Source: JABACD01 sp047639675 (GTDB taxonomy: Bacteria > Planctomycetota > UBA1135 > GCA-002686595). Taken from it: 64,000 bases of DNA. The stretch lies in the NCBI GenBank assembly GCA_047639675.1, contig JBLIOI010000011.1:1-64000 (forward strand), given 5' to 3'. The position numbers and the translations under genes were made by a program. The notes below the pieces were generated by a model. That model was not told the DNA's origin, did not search any database, and saw only the letters and a list, made by a program, of their open reading frames with translations. Of this stretch, positions 8,566 to 17,421 are shown one piece after another (the first letter of the stretch is position 1; every line of letters begins with the position of its first letter).

Positions 8566-9609
8566 ATGAATCGATTCCTGACAGCCCTACTGATTGCCGC
8601 CATCTGCCCTCTAGCAGCGGCAGACAACGTCGAACTCAAGAACGGCGACCGCTTCGAAGGTTTCTGGCTCGAAGACACCAGCACCCACATCATCTTCCAA
8701 GTGCGGGGCGAGACCAAGCCGCGGAAGTTCAAGCACAAGGAGATTGAGGAGCTGGCCCTCACCTTCCCGCCGGAAGAAGAACGCATCGCCGCCGATCCGA
8801 ATTGGTCCGTGGAACGCGAAGAGCGTGCAATCGCAGAGTATTTCCTGCCCGAGGAGGCAGAGGACATCGATGTGGTTCGTTCTAAGCACTACATCATCTT
8901 CTCTACCGCTCCCGGCGCAGATCGCATGGTTAAGGCGATGGAGAAGATCTACACAGCTTTCGTCAAGACCTTCTCTTTTGAGGAACCTGAAGGCGCTCCG
9001 CTCCTTCCTGTCTACCTGCTGAAGGACCATGGTCAGTACACGGAGTGGTCTATGCGCTCCACTGGCTGGACTCGTGAACAAGCAGCACGATCAGCAGGCC
9101 ATGCCTATCGCGAATACTTCGCTACTTACTTCACAGGCGGCGCGGACGCGACGATGTATCACGAGGCTGCCCACCAACTGGTGGGCAACCGACTTATGCT
9201 CAATGGCGGAGGCTCGTGGTTTCAGGAAGGCATGGCGGTCTACTTCGAAGACAAATGGATGAAAAGCAAGCGGCTCGGCAACGTGGCCTCAGGCATGATC
9301 AAGTCGGACAACTACACGCACTTTCGCGAGCTATTCGACGTCAAGAGCCTCTTGCACTCGGACGGCGACAGCCAACGAGGCAGTGTCGCGGGACAACGCT
9401 ACACGCAATCGGGAACCATCATCCACTTCCTTGTCGAAGGCAAGTTGAAGAAGAACTTCGTGAAGATGCTCTCGGAGTTGCGCGTATATCGCCCTTCAAA
9501 TGTTCACGGGGACACCGCAGTTGAAGAACACATGTGGGACACGATCTTCCGCAAGGCCTATGGCTTGAACATTGATGAGGTTGAAGAACTCTGGAAGGAG
9601 CACTTCTAA
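8566..9609 (+). CDS. Secreted HEXXH zinc metallopeptidase-like protein
   Basis: A 347-residue protein. The start at 8566 gives a clean signal peptide (MNRFLTALLIAAICPLAAA). Residues 199-203 read HEAAH, a HEXXH zinc motif. WFQEGMAVYFE follows, with Glu221 as the likely third ligand, as in gluzincin families such as DUF1570. Residues 20-60 look like a small beta domain. It probably acts outside the cytoplasm; the substrate is unknown. The next gene starts 4 nt after its stop, so the two are likely co-expressed. Confidence 0.8.
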   Translation: MNRFLTALLIAAICPLAAADNVELKNGDRFEGFWLEDTSTHIIFQVRGETKPRKFKHKEIEELALTFPPEEERIAADPNWSVEREERAIAEYFLPEEAEDIDVVRSKHYIIFSTAPGADRMVKAMEKIYTAFVKTFSFEEPEGAPLLPVYLLKDHGQYTEWSMRSTGWTREQAARSAGHAYREYFATYFTGGADATMYHEAAHQLVGNRLMLNGGGSWFQEGMAVYFEDKWMKSKRLGNVASGMIKSDNYTHFRELFDVKSLLHSDGDSQRGSVAGQRYTQSGTIIHFLVEGKLKKNFVKMLSELRVYRPSNVHGDTAVEEHMWDTIFRKAYGLNIDEVEELWKEHF

Positions 9610-9613
9610 GATT

Positions 9614-10633
9614 ATGAAGCTTCCTTTTCTCATCACGAGCGCCTTGCTTGCACCGCTCGCTCTTTGCACTCCCGCCGTGCCTGGGATTCGAATTGAGGTG
9701 GAAAGCTTAGGCCTACGATTTGAAGCTCCTTCCAAATGGCGCGTCTCGCGCAATTCAACGGCTGACGAATTGGTGCTTTACCCGGGCAAGAGTAAAACCA
9801 CGCCTGTGCTGCGAATTCGCGCATTTCACGGCGATTTTTCGGCAGAGGATAGGCTCGCCGCGATGACGCGCGGGTTATCGGGCACAGAAGCAGGCGCACA
9901 CTTTGTCAGTTCAGAGAAGTGGGCCCATGAGATGCGCCGCTACGAAACGGCGCAGGTCGAAAATAAGATCGGCGCAAAAGACTCCCACGGATCCTTCACC
10001 ATCATCAGTCAACCGCGAAGGGTTCAACACGGATTTTGGCTGTACGGAACCAAGCAAGACGTCACGCGCCATTGGGAAGATGTTCGCACATCAATCATCA
10101 CTGCCGAAGGAATTCGACTTGAACTCGGGGACGCGCCTGTAACCCAAGACGCGGAGACCCCGGAAGAGGCTGTCGCAATTTGGTCAGACAAACAAAGCGG
10201 CTTGCAAGTCGCAAGCTGGCCCGCGGGTTTTACGCTGAAAGAGGATCAGCTCGACTTGTATTCGAAACACGGTCTCCAACTGCAAGCGATCGACGAACGA
10301 GCGAATTCTGCAACAGCCTTCGTCCTGTTCTGCGAGAAGGACGCGAAGGAGGATACAGCGATTCAAGCGGCCACAGCCCTCAATGAGTCACTTCAAGCCA
10401 AGTCGAGTGTTACTGAGCTTCGTCAATTACCCGTTCGTGTGGGCGGAATTGAAGCGCAGCTACTCAAGTGGACAGAAGAAAGCGGCTCAGCAACTCTCGC
10501 CTACCAAGTCCACTTCGTTCAAAAAGGCAAGAGCAGCTTTCGCATCGACTACACAGCCGAGGAGCGTTGGGCACGTTCACGCAGCCGCCGCTCGCTCGTG
10601 AAGGATTTCATCCTTGGACTGAGCTTCGAGTAA
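9614..10633 (+). CDS. Exported protein of unknown function
   Basis: A 339-residue protein. The start at 9614, 4 nt after the previous stop, gives the signal peptide MKLPFLITSALLAPLALC. A Cys ends it, but Leu before the Cys makes a poor lipobox. The mature part is mixed alpha/beta without motifs I recognise. Residues 20-170 and 180-335 may be two related halves, both opening with a strand pair plus a phrase like GLRFEAPSKWRV or GLQVASWPAGFTL; this is weak. The strong terminator at 10652 follows. Confidence 0.7.
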   Translation: MKLPFLITSALLAPLALCTPAVPGIRIEVESLGLRFEAPSKWRVSRNSTADELVLYPGKSKTTPVLRIRAFHGDFSAEDRLAAMTRGLSGTEAGAHFVSSEKWAHEMRRYETAQVENKIGAKDSHGSFTIISQPRRVQHGFWLYGTKQDVTRHWEDVRTSIITAEGIRLELGDAPVTQDAETPEEAVAIWSDKQSGLQVASWPAGFTLKEDQLDLYSKHGLQLQAIDERANSATAFVLFCEKDAKEDTAIQAATALNESLQAKSSVTELRQLPVRVGGIEAQLLKWTEESGSATLAYQVHFVQKGKSSFRIDYTAEERWARSRSRRSLVKDFILGLSFE

Positions 10634-10651
10634 CGGCAACTCCAACAAACG

Positions 10652-10692
10652 AAAGGGGGGGGCCAGCTTCTATTGAAGCTGGCCCCCCCTTC
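10652..10692. terminator. Bidirectional terminator between convergent operons
   Basis: An A-rich flank and GGGGGGGGCCAGCTTC pair through the loop TATT with GAAGCTGGCCCCCCC and a T-containing flank. The hairpin sits 19 nt past the plus-strand stop (10633) and 17 nt before the end of the minus-strand amidohydrolase run (10709), so it can serve both transcripts. Confidence 0.85.
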
Positions 10693-10708
10693 TTTGATCG
10701 CGAAGCGG

Positions 10709-12175
10709 TTAGGAGTCTTTGTCCTCGCCTTCACTTTCAGCATCGCCTTCCTCTTCCTCTGCGCCCTCAGTCTCCTCAACTTCCTCATTTTCGCCGGCGT
10801 CAAGCGTGGCTTCAGGAGCCACCTCAACCTCCGGACGCGGACGGATGTGTGCGAAGAACAACTCCTCTTCCTTGTCGTAGACCAAGTCGCCATCGACCAC
10901 GGCGTACTGCACGAAAGTTTGGTAGTGAAGCAGATCGCCATCGGTGACGATCAAGTCACAGTCCTTGCCGACCTCAAGCGTTCCCACCCGATGGCTAATG
11001 CCCATCATGCGCGCGGGAATCGTAGTGATCGAAGCCAGAGCAAGTTCCTCGGACAGGCCACCGCGGATCGCGAAGCCAACCTCGACGGGCAAGTGCATGA
11101 TGTCGCGGCCAACGATTCCATCGAGAGCAACGCCCTTACTAGAAGGAACGATCGCCACAGAAACTCCCGCTTTTGAGAGGATCGCGGCATTTTCGATGCT
11201 CGAGCCACCATCCCGCACGAGACTCTCCTGCTTGTCGCGCCTGTCACGAGCCGTGATGATCGCCATCGCACCCGCGCGCCCCAATTCTTCAGCAACGGTC
11301 CAGCCTTCACGGCATCCATCGATCACCGGTCGAAAGCCATACTCCTGACAGAAGCGCGCGATACCCAGAATTGTTCCGCGATCGTCGGCGCGGAAACGCG
11401 ACTGGGTTTCACCAGAAAGAACGGCAAGCGCTGTCGAGTCGACACCCTTCTTTTCAGGTTCCTTAATGTCCTTGTCCTTCTTGACGTCCTCGTTCCACTG
11501 CCGCAAACGCAACAGGTAGTCACGGGCACTGTCAAACTTCTCGCGTAGCGAACGCTTAGAGCTCCCGCTGGAGTAGGTCAAACTGGTGTAGGTTGATTCG
11601 CTTAGCACAATCCCGTCAAAGTCGTAGGGGAGACTAGGCTCGTGGCTAACGTAGCGCTTCAACTTGACCGCCGCGCGACCAGCTCCGGTCGTAGTGATTC
11701 CAGCCGCAAGGCCAAGGACCATGTTCTGAGAAAAGGGGTCGATCGAGTTGCGGAAGTCACCGGAAGGGCCGGTCAGTCCGGTGGAACTGATCACAACCAG
11801 GCCCGGGTAAACCCGCATGCCGTTAGCGTCGACGACCTTCACACGGAAGTCGCGATCCTCCTCGGGCATGTCCAAGTAATAGTCACGGCCCGGAACTTCC
11901 AGGTCATAACCGATCTGAATGATCTTGCCATTCTTACTCAGCACGCCAGCCGAACGCAGGACCTCGCCGGTCCCTGTGTGCACGTCAGCGTTCTCGACGA
12001 GGAAGTAGCTGTCCTTGTCTTCTTCCGGAATCGGCTCTGCTTCCTCTTCGTCCTCCTTCTTATCCTCGTCGTCATCACCTCCAAGCAAAGAGGTCGAGTA
12101 AGCGGGAGTAGAGAGTGCGAAGAGCGCCAGTAGGCCGCTCACAACCAAAGTGCTTCGTTGAGTCAAGTTCTTCAT
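10709..12175 (-). CDS. Exported amidohydrolase-fold pseudoenzyme (last gene of the run)
   Basis: A 488-residue protein with a signal peptide (residues 1-28) and an acidic stretch at 34-54. The amidohydrolase module keeps the N-terminal beta part, the PGLV turn and the C-terminal phrase GTLEVGKDCDLIV. The HxH metal site is gone: the aligned positions are S130 and T132 in YPGLVVISSTGL. The strand 5, 6 and 8 ligands are also replaced (AVLSGET, VIDGCREGW, VAIVPSSKG). The C-terminal 60 residues are very acidic and include LDAGENEE, shared with the gene at 21578. The ATG overlaps the previous stop as TAATG. It is probably structural or binding rather than hydrolytic. Confidence 0.85.
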   Translation of the reverse strand: MKNLTQRSTLVVSGLLALFALSTPAYSTSLLGGDDDEDKKEDEEEAEPIPEEDKDSYFLVENADVHTGTGEVLRSAGVLSKNGKIIQIGYDLEVPGRDYYLDMPEEDRDFRVKVVDANGMRVYPGLVVISSTGLTGPSGDFRNSIDPFSQNMVLGLAAGITTTGAGRAAVKLKRYVSHEPSLPYDFDGIVLSESTYTSLTYSSGSSKRSLREKFDSARDYLLRLRQWNEDVKKDKDIKEPEKKGVDSTALAVLSGETQSRFRADDRGTILGIARFCQEYGFRPVIDGCREGWTVAEELGRAGAMAIITARDRRDKQESLVRDGGSSIENAAILSKAGVSVAIVPSSKGVALDGIVGRDIMHLPVEVGFAIRGGLSEELALASITTIPARMMGISHRVGTLEVGKDCDLIVTDGDLLHYQTFVQYAVVDGDLVYDKEEELFFAHIRPRPEVEVAPEATLDAGENEEVEETEGAEEEEGDAESEGEDKDS

Positions 12176-13434
12176 TAGTTGATCTCCCCAACGACGATAT
12201 CGCCTTCGAGCATCACTGCTTCAATCTTGCTGCCCGGCTCAAACGGGTCTGCCTTGAAAAATAGAATGTTGGCGTCCATGCCTGCAGCCAAGCTGCCTAG
12301 CCTGTCACCCAAACCAAGCAATTCGGCGGGCTCAAGCGTCATCGCTCGCAGCGCCGCTTCGCGGGGTAAACCCGCAGCGACAAGCTCGCCGGTGTGTCGC
12401 AACCAGGCTTTTTGATTGCTCGACGAATCAGTACGCGGAACGAGCACCAACTTCGCACCAGCCTCGCTCAGCTCCATTGGCATGTTGCGTTGGCGGCGAG
12501 TGTTCGGGTGCACGCTAATCAACGGCTCCATCACGACTCGACAGCCGAGCTCCCCTAGCTCACTCTTGACGTAGAACATGTTAAGCGAGCGGCTGACGGG
12601 GATACGCAGATCCCAACCAAACTCCTCTTCGCCGATGGCGTCCAAGAGGTGCAAGTAATCAGCTGCGTTAGAGATCGAAATCAAGGCGCGCAACTCACCA
12701 TCGCGTAGCTGCTGAAAGGCAGCCGCTTCCTCGTCCATCTCTGGTGCCGCATAAGGAGCGAGTTCTGGTTCCGGCTTCGCATCCTTATCGTCTTTATCGT
12801 CCTTCTTTTTCTTCTTGGCCTTGTCAGCCTTCTCCTTGGCCTTGTCCCACTTTTCGCGCGCCTTCTTCTCCTTCTCGATGTACTCGTCAGCTTTTTCAAA
12901 GCCGTCGGTGATCATCTTTCTGGAGGACGAGTTCGAGCGCATGATTACCTTCAAGTAGACGTTATCGCGAACGATCATGTCTTCCTTGGTGTCGCCATAG
13001 GGGCGAACGGCAACCGCCTGACCCGGGATGCCGTTGCCGGCCGGGTAGAGCGCCATGGTCGTGATCCCCGACTCTAAAATCTCTTCAAAGTCAGTCGGGT
13101 CGGGATACAACTCCTTCGACGCCAAGAGTTGCGGCTGAGAATCGTTGCCCCCGCGGCTGTCCAAGCCTACCCGCGAGTAGACGTTGACCAAACCGGGGAT
13201 GGCGACGGAATCCGGGCCGAGATCGATCACGGGGATACCGCGTTCGATCGGCAAGTCTTCGCCAACGACGACAATTTTTCCGTCTTCAACAAGGATAACG
13301 GCATGCCGAATCGTGCCATCGCTGACCGTTTCGGCCGTACCGACCTTAATCGCCAGGATGTCCGGCGTAACCGGCATCGGTGCGGGTGCGAGCAGTGGGC
13401 TCGCAACCATGAGCATCGTATTTAGGATCATCAT
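12175..13434 (-). CDS. Exported amidohydrolase-fold pseudoenzyme with a charged insert
   Basis: A 419-residue protein with an N-terminal hydrophobic signal. The HxH positions are Y86 and R88 (IPGLVNVYSRVG), so the metal site is lost. The aligned strand 5 and 8 sites read ISISNAADY and VPRTDSS. Residues about 180-225 form a Lys/Asp/Glu-rich insert predicted to be helical or disordered. The end keeps GSLAAGMDANILFF. Its TAA overlaps the ATG of the next gene (TAATG), which suggests translational coupling and matched amounts. Confidence 0.85.
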   Translation of the reverse strand: MMILNTMLMVASPLLAPAPMPVTPDILAIKVGTAETVSDGTIRHAVILVEDGKIVVVGEDLPIERGIPVIDLGPDSVAIPGLVNVYSRVGLDSRGGNDSQPQLLASKELYPDPTDFEEILESGITTMALYPAGNGIPGQAVAVRPYGDTKEDMIVRDNVYLKVIMRSNSSSRKMITDGFEKADEYIEKEKKAREKWDKAKEKADKAKKKKKDDKDDKDAKPEPELAPYAAPEMDEEAAAFQQLRDGELRALISISNAADYLHLLDAIGEEEFGWDLRIPVSRSLNMFYVKSELGELGCRVVMEPLISVHPNTRRQRNMPMELSEAGAKLVLVPRTDSSSNQKAWLRHTGELVAAGLPREAALRAMTLEPAELLGLGDRLGSLAAGMDANILFFKADPFEPGSKIEAVMLEGDIVVGEIN

Positions 13435-13465
13435 TCTTCTTTAGCGTCCGAAGCCCCTTTGGGGA

Positions 13466-14683
13466 TTAGAAACGTTGCTTACCTTCTTGGTGTTCGTATT
13501 CGGTTTGCCCGTCGATCCAGACTCGCAGTACATGACTGCGTGGATCGAGTGGGTCGCCCGTGTGCAGGACAATGTCTGCATCCTTGCTGACTTCGAGGCT
13601 CCCGACGCGATCGTCGAGCCCGAAGTTGATTGCGGGGTGAATCGTCAGCGCGCGCATCATTTGGCTGGGATCAGCGCCTAGGCGTGAACTCATGGTCGCT
13701 TGCAGGAAAAATTGCTCCTGCGCGACGACGGGTGAGTCCGTGTTCAATGAGAAGTTTTTCACGCCAGCATTCACATACTCAGCGGCAGTTCCGTTCACGC
13801 GACCATTGCGACTCGACCTGAAGGCCATCGTTCGCGGACCGTGGTTCACCGGAACGCCCCACTCCGCAATCGCTGCTGCGGCCTTCCAACCATCAAAAGA
13901 GCCGTGACTAATGGTACAGCGAGTATTCAGCTCTTGGCCCCAGAGGCGCGCGGTATTCACGACACCCTCGCTACCGGCCGTGTGAATCAAAACCGGCAAT
14001 TCTCGCGTCAGGATCTTCTTCAAGTCCTCAAGAGCAAAGTCGAAGCGCTCTTCTCGAATTGCTCCGAGCGCCCGCGCGCAAACGTTGCGCAGAATCCAGC
14101 CCATGCTCGCTCGGTTATTGCCAAAGGCAAATGTACCGGCGCGACGCGCGGGGTTTGAATCTTGCGCGACCTTCATCCCTCCGACTTTTTGGACGACGAT
14201 CTTCTCGAAGTGCGGATTTGACTTGGGCTTGTAGAGCACGCCAAAGCCGCCAATGTTCGTTCCACTCCCTGGGATACCAAAGAGCGTTGTTACGCCTGCT
14301 GCACAAGCAACACGCATGGCGCTGTTGTCCGGACGTATCGTCGAACAGGCGCGCAACCCCGGGTTCACGGAACGCACCATGTCATTGATGTCTCCCCAGC
14401 CCCCGGTGTGAATGTGAGTGTGCAGATCGACAAGTCCGGGCGCAGCCCAAGCCTCGGGGTAGTCGAAGACCTTCGTGTCGGCGGGCAACTCGCGCGGCGC
14501 GCCGACATAGGTGATCTTTCCGCCCGTGACCTCAATGCTGCCCTGCGCAATCACTTCGTCCGAAGCGTTCACCGTGATGACGCGGCCACAGTGGATTACG
14601 AAATCTTGGGCGCTAGCCGTCAAGACGAGCGCGAGGGGCATGCTGAGCTTCAGCAGCTGACGAAATGCAATACGAACTACCAA
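13466..14683 (-). CDS. Exported amidohydrolase with intact metal site (active 4)
   Basis: A 405-residue protein. The full ligand set is visible: H88-x-H90 in PGLVDLHTHIH, H234 (VLIHTAG), H260 (TISHGSF) and D316 (NTDSPV). K171 in MKVAQDSNP sits where a carboxylated Lys can bridge two metals. It is the most diverged of the four intact copies. The start is probably TTG at 14683, with GAGGGGG upstream and a 7-nt overlap with the previous gene (TTGGTAG). An ATG at 14641 would shorten the signal peptide. It belongs to the broad COG1228-type amidohydrolases; the bond and substrate are unknown. Confidence 0.85.
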   Translation of the reverse strand: MVVRIAFRQLLKLSMPLALVLTASAQDFVIHCGRVITVNASDEVIAQGSIEVTGGKITYVGAPRELPADTKVFDYPEAWAAPGLVDLHTHIHTGGWGDINDMVRSVNPGLRACSTIRPDNSAMRVACAAGVTTLFGIPGSGTNIGGFGVLYKPKSNPHFEKIVVQKVGGMKVAQDSNPARRAGTFAFGNNRASMGWILRNVCARALGAIREERFDFALEDLKKILTRELPVLIHTAGSEGVVNTARLWGQELNTRCTISHGSFDGWKAAAAIAEWGVPVNHGPRTMAFRSSRNGRVNGTAAEYVNAGVKNFSLNTDSPVVAQEQFFLQATMSSRLGADPSQMMRALTIHPAINFGLDDRVGSLEVSKDADIVLHTGDPLDPRSHVLRVWIDGQTEYEHQEGKQRF

Positions 14684-16017
14684 AGCCGTACCCCCTCAGG
14701 TTGTTCATAGACCAACTCGCCCTTGATCCACACAAATTGAACCGTCGTGCGCGGGTCAGAAGGATCGCCAGTGAGCACCACTACATCGGCGTGCTTGCCC
14801 ACCTCTAAGCTGCCTAGAAAATCTCCGGCACCACAAACAATTGCGGGAACGATGGTCAAGCCACGCACCGCGGCCATCTCGGAATTATCGAAGCCGTAAC
14901 GCACGCCCATGGCCGATTGCAGTGGTAACTCCTCTTCAGGAAGAACCGGTGCGTCCGTGTTGAAGCCGATCAGCTTGACGCCTTTTTGCTGAAAACCCCA
15001 AGCGCTCCCCACCGCCTTGCCATCTGCACGAAAGCGCGTCGAGGTGGAGGGCCACATAACTTCGCGGGGACCGAGGATTGCGGGAACGCCAATCTCTTCT
15101 GCTATTTCGCCAAGCTCGAAAGAGTCGAAAGACCCGTGATCGATGAATGTCGGGAACCCAAACTCCATGCGCAAAATGCGCAAAGTCGCCAAGACGACTT
15201 GGTAGTACTGCGTGTGGACCGAGATTCCAATCTCGTTCTTGTACAGGTCGCGATACACATCGAGGTTGATATGTCGCTCGGGTAGCTCCGCTCCGCCTGC
15301 CTCGAATGCTTCCCAGCGTTTCGCGTAGGCTTTGCCCTGACGTAATGAATAGCGGATGTGGTGATTCATCAAGGTGCGATTCATGCGATAGCCCCAACGC
15401 TTGGGGTTATCGCCTTGTGCCACCTTCAGGGAACCAGGATCGCGAATTAGAACGTCCTTATAGTTTCCGGTGTGCGTGTTGAGCAAGACTCCCTGACCGC
15501 CAACATTGGTGGCAGAACCGGGGATGTAGAGAATCGTTGTGATCCCCGCTGCCAGCGGCCGCTTCAGGCGTGAGTTACCTGCAACTGCTGTCGCACTCGC
15601 GCGCAAGCCGGAGTTGACTTGGAAGACAGCATCGTTCACGCCGCCGATACCGCCGACGTGACTGTGCAAGTCGATGAGGCCCGGCATGACCCACGAGGAA
15701 CCCGCATCGAAGATAGGTGTCCCTTCGGGAAGTTCGAGTTCGCCTTGCTTGCCAACGGCGGCTATCAGTCCGTCCTCAATTAGGATGACAGCCGCGTCGA
15801 GAGCTTGTATTCCATCCAATTCGCACAGCAAAGCTTTCGGTGTGCGGATTGCGAAAGAACCGCCTCGGGGCGCAACTTCATCGTTTGAAAGTGCGCTGTT
15901 TGCGATCGCAGGGGCACTCGTAGCAAAAGCTATGCAAACGAAAGTGCGCAGCCACACCCCTGCCGTCTTCGCAATTGCGAAGTCGTTCTGGGCCGGGTTG
16001 TGGATGCAACGATTCAT
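14677..16017 (-). CDS. Exported amidohydrolase with intact metal site (active 3)
   Basis: A 446-residue protein from the ATG at 16017, which overlaps the previous stop as TAATG; longer in-frame extensions run into the upstream gene. The signal peptide is about residues 20-40. Ligands: H118-x-H120 (LIDLHSHVGG), K198 (LKVAQGDNP), H268 (SVHTQYY), H294 (FIDHGSF) and D355 (GFNTDAP). It is close to the two genes upstream, which points to tandem duplication. It likely hydrolyses an amide, ester or cyclic imide-like bond outside the cytoplasm; the substrate is not readable. Confidence 0.87.
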   Translation of the reverse strand: MNRCIHNPAQNDFAIAKTAGVWLRTFVCIAFATSAPAIANSALSNDEVAPRGGSFAIRTPKALLCELDGIQALDAAVILIEDGLIAAVGKQGELELPEGTPIFDAGSSWVMPGLIDLHSHVGGIGGVNDAVFQVNSGLRASATAVAGNSRLKRPLAAGITTILYIPGSATNVGGQGVLLNTHTGNYKDVLIRDPGSLKVAQGDNPKRWGYRMNRTLMNHHIRYSLRQGKAYAKRWEAFEAGGAELPERHINLDVYRDLYKNEIGISVHTQYYQVVLATLRILRMEFGFPTFIDHGSFDSFELGEIAEEIGVPAILGPREVMWPSTSTRFRADGKAVGSAWGFQQKGVKLIGFNTDAPVLPEEELPLQSAMGVRYGFDNSEMAAVRGLTIVPAIVCGAGDFLGSLEVGKHADVVVLTGDPSDPRTTVQFVWIKGELVYEQPEGVRLW

Positions 16018-17402
16018 TACCAGCGGCGTCTGTCGGTAGCGGTGTCGTAAACCTTCTTGCCTTCGATGAAGACCGTGTTGATGCCGCAACGCGGATCGGC
16101 CGGGTCACCAGTTACGACCAAGAGGTCCGCGTGCTTACCCACTTCGAGACTGCCGACAATATGATCGATGCCGGCTGTCTTGGCGGGAATGATCGTCAAC
16201 CCACGAATGGTCTCGAGCTTATCCCACTTGAAGCCGTAGCGAACCGCCATCGAAGCTTGAACGAGCAATTCCTCTTGGGCAATCACCGGAGAGTCGGTGT
16301 TGAAACCAATCATAGTCATGCCGCGCTCCTGGTAGCCTGCCGCCACGCCTTGGATGCGCTCGGGGTTTGTACCTGCCCAACGCTGCATGCCATAAGACGG
16401 CACATCGATCCCGCGCGGGCCGAGAATTGCGCTGACTCCTAATTCCATCGCGCGCGGTGCTGTGCGGTAGGCGTTGAAGGTTCCGTGGTCAATGTAGACG
16501 GGCAGACCTAGCTCTTGAGCCACCATGGTCAGCGTCATATTCGCGACCTGGTAGATCTGAGTGTGCGTCGAGATCTGCGTCTCATTATTGTAGAGCGAAC
16601 GAATCACCTCGAACTGAATGTCCTTCTCCGGCTTCGCCTCACCACTCTCTTGCGCAGCCTCATGGCGCTTGGCATAGGCCACGCCACGCTCCAGAGTATT
16701 GCGCGTATTCCAGTTCATGAACGAGCGGCCAGGGCGAATCAACCAGCGCTCTGGGTTGCCAGCCTGCGCTAGCTTCATGGAACCTGGGTTGCGCACTTCC
16801 ATGGCCTCGTAGGTGTCGAGGCCTGTCTTAAGCAAGACACCCTGTCCGCCAATGTTCGTTCCGGAACCGGGGATGAAGAGCATCGTGGTCGTTCCACCGG
16901 CGAGCCCTAATTTTAACTTCCCGTCTCCCGGACGCACCGCGGTCGAAGCGCGGACACCAGGATTCGTCAGGTACACCATGTCGTTGATGTCGAACGTTCC
17001 CGCAATGTGCGCGTGTAACTCCACCATTCCAGGTGCAAGCCACTGGTCACCGATGTCTAGCACCTCGTATCCGACCGGCACCGGCACTTCGCTAACAGGA
17101 CCGACAGCTTCGATCAGGCCGTCGCGAATCAATACCATCGCGTTGTCGATAAACTGCTCGCCTTCAAAAGGGACAGTCAACGCCTTCGCTGTTCTGATCG
17201 CTAGTCCTTTGCCACCCGGTTCGCCGGGTCGAGCGAGATTTGCTCTTCCGTGAGTCGAACTCGATGCGGATCTAGCGCTGACATCTTCTACCTGCTCTTG
17301 AATTGCAGGAACCCATGCCGCCCGTGTGAAAGCAGAGCTAGGAACCGCAAGCAAGATCAAGCTTGCAAGCGCAGTGAGGGTAATCGGGAATTGCTGTCTC
17401 AA
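16017..17402 (-). CDS. Exported amidohydrolase with intact metal site (active 2)
   Basis: A 461-residue protein with a signal peptide (residues 1-24) and a linker rich in Ser and Gly to about 65. Ligands: H130-x-H132 (MVELHAHIAG), K210 (MKLAQAGNP), H280 (ISTHTQIYQ), H306 (YIDHGTF) and D370 (GFNTDSP). The block from LAQAGNP through NWNTRNT is identical over more than 20 residues to the upstream paralogue at 17422, so the duplication is recent or under strong constraint. Its TAA overlaps the next ATG. Confidence 0.88.
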   Translation of the reverse strand: MRQQFPITLTALASLILLAVPSSAFTRAAWVPAIQEQVEDVSARSASSSTHGRANLARPGEPGGKGLAIRTAKALTVPFEGEQFIDNAMVLIRDGLIEAVGPVSEVPVPVGYEVLDIGDQWLAPGMVELHAHIAGTFDINDMVYLTNPGVRASTAVRPGDGKLKLGLAGGTTTMLFIPGSGTNIGGQGVLLKTGLDTYEAMEVRNPGSMKLAQAGNPERWLIRPGRSFMNWNTRNTLERGVAYAKRHEAAQESGEAKPEKDIQFEVIRSLYNNETQISTHTQIYQVANMTLTMVAQELGLPVYIDHGTFNAYRTAPRAMELGVSAILGPRGIDVPSYGMQRWAGTNPERIQGVAAGYQERGMTMIGFNTDSPVIAQEELLVQASMAVRYGFKWDKLETIRGLTIIPAKTAGIDHIVGSLEVGKHADLLVVTGDPADPRCGINTVFIEGKKVYDTATDRRRW

Positions 17403-17421
17403 GGTATTGGGGGGGAAGTGT